DNA of 64,000 nucleotides, taken from JACDER01 sp963717765. Its GTDB lineage: Bacteria > Actinomycetota > Thermoleophilia > Gaiellales > Gaiellaceae. This document shows, one piece after another, positions 9,449 to 18,218 of the stretch. The stretch spans positions 124,001-188,000 of the forward strand of contig CAVQWX010000005.1 of the NCBI GenBank assembly GCA_963717765.1, in the 5' to 3' direction. The position numbers and the translations under genes were made by a program. How positions within the stretch are numbered: the stretch's first letter is position 1; every line of letters starts with the position of its first letter. The notes under the pieces were generated by a model. The model did no database searches. It was given only the letters and a program-made list of their open reading frames with translations, and was not told the DNA's origin.

Positions 9449-9930
9449 CTGTAGTAGCGGAAGAGGGCTTCGGCGTAGCAGGCCGGCTTCTCCCGCCCCT
9501 CGCTAGCGAACGTGAGCTCGAACGCCGCCTGCAGTCCGCCGGGGACCGCGTCGACCTCACGCAGGCTCGCTCCGAGCCGGACGCGCGAACCGGTCCTGAC
9601 CGGCGCCGGGAAACGCACCTTGTCGAGACCGTAGTTGATGATCCGCGTAGCCCCGACGACGTTGATCACCTCGTCGAGCAGGGCGGGCCCCAGCGAGAGC
9701 GTCAGGTAGCCGTGGGCGATCGTGCCCTCGAACGGTCCCGTCATCGCACGCTGGCGGTCGACGTGGATCCACTGGCGGTCACCGGTCGCCTCCGCGAAGC
9801 GGTCGACCTGTTCCTGGGTGATCACGTGCCAGCTGCTCGTCCCCAGGTGGCGGCCGGCGAGGCTCGCCAGGTCGTCGATGTCGACGACGGTGCCCGCCAG
9901 GGTGCTTTTCTCGATCGGCTCTCGTGTCGT
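9445..9930 (-). CDS. phaJ: MaoC-like (R)-specific enoyl-CoA hydratase, apparent ACG start
   Basis: A hot-dog fold MaoC/PhaJ protein. VITQEQVDRFAEATGDRQWIHVD contains the catalytic Asp and the His of the hydratase motif, and GPFEGTIAHGYLTLSL completes it. It supplies (R)-3-hydroxyacyl-CoA from beta-oxidation to PhaC. The first conventional in-frame start is GTG 9825, but conserved family sequence (SLAGRHLGTSSWH) is encoded upstream of it. The open frame reaches a perfect AAGGAGG site (9939-9945) placed 8 bases before an ACG codon at 9930-9928; starting there gives 161 residues, close to the usual length. Either ACG is used as a start or the base is a miscalled ATG. It sits 63 bases after phaB and overlaps phaC. 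Confidence 0.85.
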   Translation of the reverse strand, partial: TTREPIEKSTLAGTVVDIDDLASLAGRHLGTSSWHVITQEQVDRFAEATGDRQWIHVDRQRAMTGPFEGTIAHGYLTLSLGPALLDEVINVVGATRIINYGLDKVRFPAPVRTGSRVRLGASLREVDAVPGGLQAAFELTFASEGREKPACYAEALFRYYR

Positions 9931-9993
9931 GGCTCTCGCCTCCTTGACGTCGCGCGCAGGTTCGCGATCGCCGGTGTGAGGCGAGGCGAAGTG

Positions 9994-10740
9994 TCACATG
10001 TTCAGTCCACCGTTGACCGAGTATGCCTGGCCGGTGATGTAGCTCGACTCCGGGTCGGCGAGAAACTCGACCACGCGCGCCACCTCGTCCGGCTCCCCGA
10101 GCCGACCGGTCGGAATCTGCGCGATGACTCGGTCGAGCAGGTCCTCGGGTACGGCGGCGACCATCGCAGTCTTGATGAAGCCGGGTGCCACGCAGTTGAC
10201 GGTGATGCCCTTGTTCGCGCATTCGAGTGCGAGGCTCATCGTGAAGCCGAACAGACCTGACTTTGCCGCCGCGTAGTTCGCCTGCCCGATGCTCCCGGTC
10301 TCACCGATCACCGAGCTGATGTGGATGATGCGACCGTAGCCCTGGTCGATCATCTGCGAAAGCACGGACCGGGACATGTAGAAGGCGCCGTTGAGGTTGA
10401 CCTCGATCACGTGACTCCACTCCTCGGGTGCCATCTTGCGGACGGTCTTGTCCATCGTGATCCCGGCGTTGTTGACCAGGATGTCGAGCCGTCCGTGCTG
10501 CTCGATCACCTCGCGGACCACACGCTCGCAGTCCTCGTTGACGCCGATATTGCCCTGGTGGACTGTCGCGCCCGTACTGCCGTGGGTGTCGAGGAACATC
10601 CTCGCCGATTCCTCATTGCGCGAGTAACCCGCGGCGACACGCACGCCTCGCCCGATCAGCCGCGCGCAGATTGAAAGGCCGATCCCCCGAATTCCACCCG
10701 TGACGAGGGCGACTTGACCCTCCATATCCGACGTCGCCAT
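9994..10740 (-). CDS. phaB: acetoacetyl-CoA reductase / 3-oxoacyl reductase (SDR)
   Basis: A 248-residue short-chain dehydrogenase: NADPH-binding TGGIRGIG, NNAG, then the catalytic Ser (HISSVIGETG) and YAAAK. GETGSIGQANYAAAKSG resembles PhaB more than FabG. It reduces acetoacetyl-CoA to (R)-3-hydroxybutyryl-CoA for PhaC. ATG 10740 is preceded by GGAGGGAG. It is the first gene of the leftward PHA operon. No phaA thiolase is present in the window. FabG in fatty acid synthesis is the alternative, made less likely by the context. Confidence 0.85.
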   Translation of the reverse strand: MATSDMEGQVALVTGGIRGIGLSICARLIGRGVRVAAGYSRNEESARMFLDTHGSTGATVHQGNIGVNEDCERVVREVIEQHGRLDILVNNAGITMDKTVRKMAPEEWSHVIEVNLNGAFYMSRSVLSQMIDQGYGRIIHISSVIGETGSIGQANYAAAKSGLFGFTMSLALECANKGITVNCVAPGFIKTAMVAAVPEDLLDRVIAQIPTGRLGEPDEVARVVEFLADPESSYITGQAYSVNGGLNM

Positions 10741-10773
10741 ACCGCATCTCCCTCCGAGTGGGGCGCCGCGCGA

Positions 10774-10785
10774 AGCCTATAGGCT
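10774..10785. promoter_or_regulatory. 12-bp perfect palindrome between phaB and flippase genes
   Basis: AGCCTATAGGCT is a perfect palindrome, extended by GCG/CGC flanks with one unpaired A. It sits in the 92-base divergent region, 34-45 bases upstream of phaB, where it could be an operator for either promoter. Confidence 0.35.
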
Positions 10786-10832
10786 CGCCGGAGTCGATCC
10801 GTCAGCGCCTGGGCGGGCCATAGTTTGCGCGC

Positions 10833-12224
10833 GTGAGACCGCTCGGGCCTGCGACCGTCCCGCTCGCGACGGATGCGACCTCGAACGAGGCCGCCGCGTC
10901 TGCGACGCCGCCTGTCAATCCCGAGTTGGTGCGGGCGAAGCAGGTCCCTCAAGCCCGCAAGACCGGCGCGAACGTCGTGGAGATCCTGCTTTTCCGCGGA
11001 CTCTCGACGCCCCTCGCGCTGTTCCTCGTGGTCCTCCAGAGTCGCTTCCTCGAGGCCGAGGGGCGCGGCACCTTCGTGCTCGCCGTCCTCACGGTGTCGA
11101 TCTTTTCGAGGCTCCTCAGCCAGCTCGGAGTCGCGGTCGCGAACCGCATGGGCCACAAGGAGTGGGACGAGCCGCGCGAGTTGCACTCGCTCACACAGCG
11201 CGCATTCGGGCTCGCCGTCGTCCTCGGAGTCGCCGGCGGCGTGCTGATCGTCGGCATCGGCGCTCTCACACCGTCCGTAGGTGCGGCGACCGCGGCAGTG
11301 GCGGCGGTCGGTCTCGTTCCCAACGTGACGTGGCAGACGGCCTCCGGAGTCCTGCTCGGGCTCGGCCGAATTCGCGCGTGGAATTACGTCCAGCTCGCAT
11401 CGCCGCTGCTGACCGTCATCGGCACGCTTGTCCTCGTCGTCGGGCTGGGCGGGGGCGTGCGCGCAGCCCTGGCCGCTTGGACGTGCGCGCACGTCGTGAC
11501 GGCTCTACTCGCACTCGCCTTGACGCGTGACATATGGCAGCCGTTCCGGTTCGCGCGACTCCTCGACTCGGTGTCACAGGGACTGATCCGCCTTGCGCTG
11601 ACAATGGGAGCGCTCCAGGTGATCGCGCTCATCGGGTACCGGATCGAGCTCTTCGTGCTCGAGGCGATCAAGGGCGTCGCGGCGGTCGGCGTGTACTCGA
11701 TCGCGAACCAGACGGCCGAGTCGATGTGGCTGATTGGTGCCGCGATGGCGACGGCGATCACGGCTCCGGTCGTGCGGGCCGGCGAGCGCGAGGCGGTCGC
11801 GCTCGTAAAACGGTCGCTCCTGAGGAGCCTGCTCTACACGGGCCTCGCGGCAGGTGCGGTCGCGGTCGCGGCCCCGTTCGTGATCCCCGCGACGCTTGGA
11901 GGCGACTTCAGGAACGCGGCGACCCCACTCCTTTTGCTCCTGCCGGGCGCCGTCGCCTATGCGCCGGTCCAGGTCTTCGTCGTCTACCTCTCCGTGCGGC
12001 GTGGGCGCGCCGGCTTGTCGCTCGCGGCCGGCGGAGTTGCGATGCTCGTCACGCTCGCCGCGGCCGTCCCACTCGTCATCGCGTTCGGCGCCGCGGGTGC
12101 CGCCGCGGCGTCAGCGACCGGCTACGCCTGTGGCGCGCTCGTCGCGTGGGGCTTCTTCAGGCGCACGACCGCTTCGCCGGTCTTGACGGGAAGTGGTCGG
12201 GAGGGCCAGACTTTGGCTCACTGA
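10833..12224 (+). CDS. polysaccharide/lipid-linked oligosaccharide flippase-like membrane protein
   Basis: A 463-residue integral membrane protein with about 12 hydrophobic helices after a 40-residue polar N-terminus. Helices begin near VVEILLFRGLSTPLALFLVV. The pattern, including SRFLEAEGRGTFVLAVLTVS and a mid-protein GVYSIANQTAESMW, is that of the Wzx/MATE-like (MOP) exporters that move lipid-linked sugars across the membrane. No glycosyltransferase or polymerase genes lie next to it, so its substrate is unknown. The start is GTG 10833, with a weak ribosome site. Confidence 0.75.
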   Translation: MRPLGPATVPLATDATSNEAAASATPPVNPELVRAKQVPQARKTGANVVEILLFRGLSTPLALFLVVLQSRFLEAEGRGTFVLAVLTVSIFSRLLSQLGVAVANRMGHKEWDEPRELHSLTQRAFGLAVVLGVAGGVLIVGIGALTPSVGAATAAVAAVGLVPNVTWQTASGVLLGLGRIRAWNYVQLASPLLTVIGTLVLVVGLGGGVRAALAAWTCAHVVTALLALALTRDIWQPFRFARLLDSVSQGLIRLALTMGALQVIALIGYRIELFVLEAIKGVAAVGVYSIANQTAESMWLIGAAMATAITAPVVRAGEREAVALVKRSLLRSLLYTGLAAGAVAVAAPFVIPATLGGDFRNAATPLLLLLPGAVAYAPVQVFVVYLSVRRGRAGLSLAAGGVAMLVTLAAAVPLVIAFGAAGAAAASATGYACGALVAWGFFRRTTASPVLTGSGREGQTLAH

Positions 12225-12252
12225 CCCCGGCTCACCGCTAGGAGGACGGACG

Positions 12253-13839
12253 ATGAAGAACGGACGGAACAGCGTCCCGCGACGGGCGGGACGGCGTTTG
12301 CTCGTCGGCATCGCGCTCGGCGCCGCCGTGTTTCTCGGGTCGGCCGCTTCCGCGAGCGCGGCTACGACAGCCACATTCAGCTCCGGAATCCTGACCGTGA
12401 CCGGCGACAGCGCCGGAAACTCGATCGTTGTCAGCCGCGATGCGGCGGGGAACATCCTGGTGAACGGTGGGGCGGTCCCGGTGACCGGGGGGACGCCGAC
12501 CGTGGCCAACACCATCAGGGTCCAAGTTTCCGGGCTCGCCGGCGACGACGTGATCACGCTGAGCGAGGTCAACGGGGCGCTGCCGCAGGCGCGCCTGTTC
12601 GGCGGCGCCAACAACGACACGCTTACCGGCGGCTCGGGGAACGACCTGCTCTACGGCGAGGGCGGGAATGACACACTCCTCGGCAAGGGCGGCCTCGACA
12701 TGCTTTTCGGCGGCAGCGAGCACGACACGCTCGTAGGCGGTGATGGTGACGACCAGGTCTTCGGCCAGGGCGGCAGCGACCGGATGATCTGGAACCCCGG
12801 CGACGACACGGACCTCAACGAAGGCGGCGCCGTCGTCGACACGGTCCAGGTGAACGGAGGCAACGGGACGGAAGTCTTCACCACCACCGAGAAGGGCACT
12901 CGCGTCCGTTTCAACAGCGTCACCCCGGCGCCCTTCAGCATCGATATCGGTACGAGCGAGAAACTCGTCCTCAACATGAACGGCGGCGACGACTTCTTCT
13001 CGGCCAGCGGAAACCTGGCGGCGTTGATTCAGATCACGGTCGACGGCGGAATCGGGAACGACACGATCTCCGGCAGCAACGGCGCCGACACGCTGCTTGG
13101 TGGCGGCGGAGACGACTTCGTCGACGGTCAAAAGGGCAACGACACCGCGTTCCTGGGCGCGGACAACGACAGTTTCCAGTGGGATCCGGGCGACGGCAGC
13201 GACATCGTCGAGGGGCAGGACGGCTTCGACACTCTGATCTTCAACGCCAGCAACGTGAACGAGACCGTCGCCGTCTCGGCCAACGGTCAGCGCGCTCGCG
13301 TGACGCGCAACGTCAACAACACGCTCATGGACATCAACGCTGTCGAGCGCGTCAGCGCGAGATTGCTCGGCGGCGCTGACATCGTCAACGTTGGCGATCT
13401 CTCGGGAACGGACGTGACCAGCGTGAACGCCAACCTCGCCTCGGCCGTGGGCGGCGATGACGCAGCGGCCGACACCGTGATCGTCAACGGGACGGCCGGC
13501 GACGACGTAGCGAACATCGCGGGCATACCGGCCACCACGCAAGTCGCCGGACTCGCCGCGCTCGTCTCGGTGTCCGGCGGCATCGCCGGCAGCGACCGGC
13601 TGCGAGTGAACGGGCAGGCGGGGGACGACGTCGTCGACGGGACCAGCGTGGTCGCCGCTGCCATGCTGCTCACGCTCGACGGCGGCGACGGCGACGACGT
13701 GCTCCTCGGCGGCGACGGCGACGACTTGCTCCTCGGCGGCAACGGCGACGACGTGCTGATCGGCGGGCCGGGTAACGACACGCTGGACGGTGGCCCCGGG
13801 AACAACATCATCATCCAGGGTGCCAATCCCGCTCCGTGA
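12253..13839 (+). CDS. secreted calcium-binding RTX-repeat protein
   Basis: ATG 12253 follows TAGGAGGA by 6 bases. A Sec signal peptide (RRLLVGIALGAAVFLGSAAS, cleaved after ASA near residue 37) leads into a 528-residue protein. It carries three blocks of GGxGxDxLx nonapeptides: near residues 115-175 (GGSGNDLLYGEGGNDTLLG), 275-320 (GGIGNDTISG, GGGGDDFVDG) and the C-terminus (DGGDGDDVLLGGDGDDLLLG). Such repeats fold into calcium-loaded parallel beta-rolls. The spacers are beta-rich with no catalytic motif I recognise. A type I secretion C-terminus is not obvious, and a Sec signal suggests simple export, as is common in Thermoleophilia. Surface or matrix protein is the likely role. Confidence 0.85.
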   Translation: MKNGRNSVPRRAGRRLLVGIALGAAVFLGSAASASAATTATFSSGILTVTGDSAGNSIVVSRDAAGNILVNGGAVPVTGGTPTVANTIRVQVSGLAGDDVITLSEVNGALPQARLFGGANNDTLTGGSGNDLLYGEGGNDTLLGKGGLDMLFGGSEHDTLVGGDGDDQVFGQGGSDRMIWNPGDDTDLNEGGAVVDTVQVNGGNGTEVFTTTEKGTRVRFNSVTPAPFSIDIGTSEKLVLNMNGGDDFFSASGNLAALIQITVDGGIGNDTISGSNGADTLLGGGGDDFVDGQKGNDTAFLGADNDSFQWDPGDGSDIVEGQDGFDTLIFNASNVNETVAVSANGQRARVTRNVNNTLMDINAVERVSARLLGGADIVNVGDLSGTDVTSVNANLASAVGGDDAAADTVIVNGTAGDDVANIAGIPATTQVAGLAALVSVSGGIAGSDRLRVNGQAGDDVVDGTSVVAAAMLLTLDGGDGDDVLLGGDGDDLLLGGNGDDVLIGGPGNDTLDGGPGNNIIIQGANPAP

Positions 13840-13904
13840 CATCTGCTGGACGGTGACAAGCCCAACTAGGCTTTCCGATCGCATTCAAAAGGAAAGGAGG
13901 CACG

Positions 13905-14336
13905 ATGGGTAAGAGCGTGCGCGACGCCATGACCGGGAATCCCCGTTCGATCGGCGCGTCGACCTCGGTGGTCGAGGCCGCGCGGCTGATGCGAGAGCAA
14001 GACATCGGCTCGCTCCCGATAACCGACGACGAGAAGCTCGTCGGGATGATCACCGACCGAGACATCACGACGAGAGTGGTCGCCGAAGCCGCAGATCCGA
14101 CGTCGATGTCGGTCGAGGACGTCTACTCCCGGGACCTCATCAGCGTCGAGCCCGACGAGGACCTCGATGAGGCGCTCCAACTCATGGCCCGCCACCAGGT
14201 TCGGCGGCTGCCCGTGGTCGAGAACGGCAGGCTCGTCGGCATCGTGGCCCAGGCCGACATCGCCCTCAAGGACAACGACAAGACCGCTCAGCTCGTCGAA
14301 GCAATTTCCGAGCCCTCAGCGGGAGAACGCCGGTAG
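13905..14336 (+). CDS. CBS-domain pair protein
   Basis: A 143-residue protein made of two CBS motifs (a Bateman module): VRDAMTGNPRSIGASTSVVE...GSLPITDDEKLVGMITDRD and VYSRDLISVEPDEDLDEALQ...RRLPVVENGRLVGIVAQAD. Bateman modules bind adenosyl ligands such as AMP, ATP or SAM and usually regulate a partner. There is no attached effector domain. ATG 13905 follows AAAGGAGG closely. It converges with the TIR gene, leaving only 13 bases between them. Confidence 0.9.
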   Translation: MGKSVRDAMTGNPRSIGASTSVVEAARLMREQDIGSLPITDDEKLVGMITDRDITTRVVAEAADPTSMSVEDVYSRDLISVEPDEDLDEALQLMARHQVRRLPVVENGRLVGIVAQADIALKDNDKTAQLVEAISEPSAGERR

Positions 14337-14349
14337 CGTCACCCAGACT

Positions 14350-15270
14350 TCAGAACATGTCGTTCGCGGCCGACTTCCACTCGTCGAGCCGCTGCGCGAT
14401 GAGGCCGGCCCGCTCCTCCGCGCTCCCGCTGTCCAGCAGCTGGAGGTCTGACGGGTCGGCTCGAAGGTAGACGCCGGAGGTTCGGGCATTCAGCCCGGGG
14501 TCGCGATCCGACCGCGTCGTCCAGAACCCCGTGGCGCGGTCGGCGCTCTCGACTCTGATCTCGCTCGTGCCCTCGAGCTGCGGGGCGTTCGGGTGGCGAG
14601 GGCGCTCGCCGTTCCAGTAGTAGAAGACGCCGGCGGGATCCCTCCGCTCCTTCGCAGCCACGCTCCAGTAGCGGACCGACAGCATGCCGTCCTCCTGCCA
14701 GCCGCGGCCGTTGACGTTCAGGTCACCGTCGCGGTCGCGCGAGATGCTCAGCAGGCTCACCGCCGACGGTTCTTCCTCGGTCCGCACGGTGAGCGAGAGC
14801 TGCCACCACAGCCCCTCGACCGGGCCGCGGCGACCCTCGGTTTCGATCGCCTTGCGGAGCTTCTGGTTGATCGCGCGAACCTCCGCGGCGCTGGTGGCCG
14901 GCTCGTAGCGGACGGAGGTCAGTCCGAGCAGGTCAGTCGGCAGCTTCGACCCGTTCGCGTGGAGGATGAACGTGCGCCGGATGCCGAGTGCTCCGCCGAA
15001 CAGCCCGGCCTCGAACACCACGTTGTCCCGCGGCGACGCCTCGCCCGACGGGGAGGCATCCGTCGCCGTCCAGTCGTCCTGGGCAAAGACGAAGGCGGCG
15101 AAATCGACCTCCTGGGAGAGCTCGACGAGCCGGTCGAGGGTCGACCGCCCAGGGTTGAACGTGGTCGTCCAGGGCTCGACGTCGGCGATGTCCCCGAGCC
15201 CGCGCGTGATCGCCTGGAGCAGCTTCGCCTGCTTGCCCGACGACCCGAGGAAGATGCGCGGCTTGTTCAT
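14350..15270 (-). CDS. TIR-like (Cap12/Pycsar-type) protein with unassigned beta-rich C-terminal domain
   Basis: ATG 15270 (MNKPRIFLGSSGKQ) gives 306 residues; an ATG 30 bases upstream is less likely. Residues 1-145 match the TIR-like nucleotide-binding family (PF10137) found in TIR-STING and Pycsar effectors: RIFLGSSGKQAKLLQAI, then VDFAAFVFAQDDW, then RDNVVFEAGLFGGALG, where the Glu is the residue needed for NAD hydrolysis. Residues 160-306 are beta-rich (LWWQLSLTV, LNVNGRGW, VRYWSVAAKE, GVFYYWNGERP, SGVYLRADPSDL). I cannot assign this part; it has a lipocalin-like look and may be a ligand sensor or oligomerisation domain. No CD-NTase or Pycsar cyclase lies beside it. An NAD-depleting defence effector is a reasonable inference. 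Confidence 0.75.
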   Translation of the reverse strand: MNKPRIFLGSSGKQAKLLQAITRGLGDIADVEPWTTTFNPGRSTLDRLVELSQEVDFAAFVFAQDDWTATDASPSGEASPRDNVVFEAGLFGGALGIRRTFILHANGSKLPTDLLGLTSVRYEPATSAAEVRAINQKLRKAIETEGRRGPVEGLWWQLSLTVRTEEEPSAVSLLSISRDRDGDLNVNGRGWQEDGMLSVRYWSVAAKERRDPAGVFYYWNGERPRHPNAPQLEGTSEIRVESADRATGFWTTRSDRDPGLNARTSGVYLRADPSDLQLLDSGSAEERAGLIAQRLDEWKSAANDMF

Positions 15271-15336
15271 GCCCGATTCATGATGACGGACATGGCGCAC
15301 ACGTACGCCTTCGGGCCACGTGCTATCGGCAAGCCG

Positions 15337-16536
15337 TTATGGAATGCGGATCCGTGACACGGTCCCGGACGTAGAGTTCGCGACCCAGACGCTCCCGGCG
15401 GCGACTACGAGACCTCGAGGTTTCTCCCCGACGACGACGCGGCGCAGCGTCCGGCCGCTCGCCGGATCGATGCGCAGCGCCTCCCCGAGGTTGTACATCG
15501 CAACCCAAAGCGATGAGCCATCGAAGGCCACGCCCTGCGCTCCCCCGCCGCCGATCTTCAGCTTCGCCGCGACCGCACCCGTAGCCGGGTCGATTCGCCA
15601 GAGAAACTCCGAGCCATAGTTCGTCACCCAGACAGACCCCGGGGAGAAGCCGAGAAAGTCGGCGTCGGCGCCGGCGGCGATCGACCGTGTGAGCGTGCCG
15701 GTAGCCGGGTCGAGCTCGCCCACGACGCCGTCCTCGCTCGAGACCCAGACGCCGCCTTCGCCAAAGCCGATGAACTCGTGCGTGTCGCCGACATGCGCCG
15801 TCCCGAGAATCGCACCGGTAGCCGGGTCGAGCCGCCAGACCTCGTCGCTCGAGTTGTCGGCAACCCAGACAGAACCGCCACCTGCCGCCACGCCGACCGG
15901 GCTCGCTTCGCCGAGAGAGAGGTTGAGCGTCACTTGCCAGGTGATCCCGTTCGTTGCCGGGTCGACTCGGGTGACCGTGCCGTCGGTCCAGTTGCCGACC
16001 CAAACCGCACCTTCGCCGACGGCTACCCCCCATGGTCGACTGCCGACGCCGATACGCGCCACCACTGCGCCGGTTGCGGGATCCAGCCGGACGAGCCCAC
16101 CGGAGACGGTCACCCAAACGGAGCCGAAGCCGGCCGCCACGTTGAACGGCGCCTTTCCGACCCGGATCGTCTGCTCGGCGCGGGGAGTCGGCAGAACCAC
16201 GGACAGGCGAGCGACGCTCGTCCGGCTCGTTCGGCCTTTCGGATCGACGGCCCGCACGCGGAGCGTGTGGTGTCCGAGTTGGAGAGTCGGCGTGTACCGC
16301 TTCGGACAGCCGTGGAGCTTCGCGCGATCGATCGCGCAACGGAACCGGAGCTTGCGCGCAGGCACCCCGACCTCGTGCGAGACGAAACGAAACTTCGGCG
16401 TGCGATCGGTCGTGCGCCGCGGCCCCAGGATCCGGGGCGCGGCCGGCTGGGTGGCGATACGCATCGCGACGAGCTCCGCCGAGGCGACTCCGCTTGCGAG
16501 GAAACAGGTGAGCCCGACGATCAGGATTCGCTTCAT
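15337..16536 (-). CDS. secreted NHL/YVTN-type beta-propeller protein
   Basis: ATG 16536 begins a signal peptide (MKRILIVGLTCFLASGVASA) on a 399-residue protein. After an Ig-like segment (residues 30-115) come six or seven repeats of about 42 residues with the pattern GxGSVWVxN...VxRLDPATGAV, which forms a beta-propeller of Vgb/YncE type. Such proteins bind ligands or act as surface scaffolds; no catalytic residues are recognisable. It lies downstream of the TAP-like hydrolase on the same strand with a 50-base gap. Confidence 0.85.
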   Translation of the reverse strand: MKRILIVGLTCFLASGVASAELVAMRIATQPAAPRILGPRRTTDRTPKFRFVSHEVGVPARKLRFRCAIDRAKLHGCPKRYTPTLQLGHHTLRVRAVDPKGRTSRTSVARLSVVLPTPRAEQTIRVGKAPFNVAAGFGSVWVTVSGGLVRLDPATGAVVARIGVGSRPWGVAVGEGAVWVGNWTDGTVTRVDPATNGITWQVTLNLSLGEASPVGVAAGGGSVWVADNSSDEVWRLDPATGAILGTAHVGDTHEFIGFGEGGVWVSSEDGVVGELDPATGTLTRSIAAGADADFLGFSPGSVWVTNYGSEFLWRIDPATGAVAAKLKIGGGGAQGVAFDGSSLWVAMYNLGEALRIDPASGRTLRRVVVGEKPRGLVVAAGSVWVANSTSGTVSRIRIP

Positions 16537-16586
16537 TGCGCTAACACTCTGGGACGTCGCGTCCGGCCTCTGGTTGGGGGCGGCGA

Positions 16587-18122
16587 TCAACCTGTCACGA
16601 ACGCAGGCTGCAACACGTGTCTGGCACACGCCGCATCGAGCGCTCTCGCGGTGCCGCGATCGACGAAGCGCGCGACGAGCTTCTGGACGCAGGGATATTC
16701 GATCGTGCCGTGGCCGGCGCCGGCAACGACGATCAGGCGGCCGTTCGGGAAGAGCCGGCGCCAGCCCCGAAGGTTCGCGGTCGGGTCGAGGGGATCTGCG
16801 CTGCCGGCCAGCAGCAGAGTCGGCGCGCGCACGACTCGGAGGCTGTCGGCGTCAGGTGGAACGCGTCCCGTCGGGACCACCCGGCAGGCGCGTCGGAAGA
16901 GCCGAGCACGGGCGATCGCCGCCCGGGCGAAGTAGCTCCCCCTCCCGGCGCGCGCTGTCGCCCCCGGATCGAACCCGGCCCACGGTTCTGAGCAGAGGAT
17001 CACCCAGTAGGGCACGAGCCGGGCGAGCGGATCGAGGTTCGACCCGCCGAGTTGGTCGGCGTACGTCGTGGCGAGCGTCGTGTAGTCGCCCTTCGCCGCG
17101 GCGTTCACCGCGAAGGGGATGATCGCGGCGTTGTCGGCAGTCTCGGATAGCCACTCCACCGTCCAGGCGATTCCGTCCGGGCCGAGCAACACCCGGCGCG
17201 TGGCGGCGTCGGCGAGGCGCGGCGGGCGGGCGAGCAATTCAGCGAGCTGTCGCCTCGAGCGCGGGTAGGCATGCTTGCAGGACGGCGCGGCCGCGCACCG
17301 GGCGAGCTGCGCCTCGAGAGCCCGTTCTGTGTTACGGGCCGAGACGTCGAAGATCCGTACGTCCGGGAGCGACCCGCTGTCGAGCACGACACTGCGCACC
17401 GACTTCGGGTATCGGCGCACGTACGCCTGTGCAAGCGTCGCGCCGTACGAACCTCCGTACACGTCGATCTTCCCGTAGCCGAGCGCGCGCCGCACCGTCT
17501 CCAGGTCGTGTGCGGCGACGCTCGTCGTGAAGAGCCGCGGATCTGTTTCGAGCCCGGCTAAACACCGGCGCAGGTAGTCGGTTACGGCCTTCGCATCCGC
17601 CCCGCGCACATACGTCTCGGGGCAGGCAAGACGGCTCGAGCCACCTGTGCCGCGCTGGTCGACCAGGACGAGATCGCGGTCTCGCCCGACTTCGGCAAAG
17701 AAGGCGTTCACGCGTATCGCCGACGCGGTCGCGGCACCGCCGGGGCCGCCCTCGAGATAGAAGAGCGCTCCATCGGCCGGCCGTTTTGTCGCAGGCAGCA
17801 CCGCGATACGGAGGGAAATCGTCGCGCCGTGCGGCTTGCGCGGGTCCGCCGCAACGCGCAGGCGTGCGCACTCTCCGTCGACATAGCCGCCGTAGGTGCA
17901 GGAGACGAAGTGCGGCATGCCGCTCGGCGGCCGCCACGGCCGGGAGCCGTGCAAGAGCCAGACCGCGAGGCCGAGCGCAGCCACCGTCGAGACGGCGAGC
18001 ACCAACGAAGCCCATCTCGGCGGCCAGCGGCGGGGCGGACGTCGATGCTGACCCCAATCGCGCACGAGACGACTGTCCGAGTCGTCGGTCAAGAAACTCA
18101 TGTAGACGGTACACCGTGGCAC
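16587..18122 (-). CDS. membrane-anchored alpha/beta hydrolase, TAP/proline-iminopeptidase-like
   Basis: A 511-residue S33-type hydrolase. GTG 18122 is used, as AGGAG stands 6 bases before it. One transmembrane helix lies near residues 38-57 (WASLVLAVSTVAALGLAVWL), so the enzyme domain is extracytoplasmic. The oxyanion segment is LEGGPGG and the nucleophile Ser is in VYGGSYGATLAQ. The Asp is in LLAGSADPLDPT and the His in VAGAGHGTIEYP. The C-terminal TAP-like domain and the DQRGTGGSS segment match Streptomyces SlpD/E and tripeptidyl aminopeptidases. It probably trims peptides at the cell surface; the substrate is unproven. Confidence 0.85.
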   Translation of the reverse strand: MPRCTVYMSFLTDDSDSRLVRDWGQHRRPPRRWPPRWASLVLAVSTVAALGLAVWLLHGSRPWRPPSGMPHFVSCTYGGYVDGECARLRVAADPRKPHGATISLRIAVLPATKRPADGALFYLEGGPGGAATASAIRVNAFFAEVGRDRDLVLVDQRGTGGSSRLACPETYVRGADAKAVTDYLRRCLAGLETDPRLFTTSVAAHDLETVRRALGYGKIDVYGGSYGATLAQAYVRRYPKSVRSVVLDSGSLPDVRIFDVSARNTERALEAQLARCAAAPSCKHAYPRSRRQLAELLARPPRLADAATRRVLLGPDGIAWTVEWLSETADNAAIIPFAVNAAAKGDYTTLATTYADQLGGSNLDPLARLVPYWVILCSEPWAGFDPGATARAGRGSYFARAAIARARLFRRACRVVPTGRVPPDADSLRVVRAPTLLLAGSADPLDPTANLRGWRRLFPNGRLIVVAGAGHGTIEYPCVQKLVARFVDRGTARALDAACARHVLQPAFVTG

Positions 18123-18218
18123 AAGCAGCTCCTGAACGGCGTTGACCGATGGCCACCCCTATGAGAGAGTCATCCTCGGATCTTCGCTGCGTCCTCTGGA
18201 CGACTGAGGAGGCTCGAG

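Noticed and set aside
9445..9825. A 126-residue PhaJ starting at GTG 9825
   Set aside because: It would remove conserved N-terminal sequence of the hot-dog fold that is encoded just upstream in the same frame.
12238..13884. A 548-codon minus-strand frame opposite the RTX gene
   Set aside because: Val/Asp/Ala-rich shadow of the Gly-Asp repeats.
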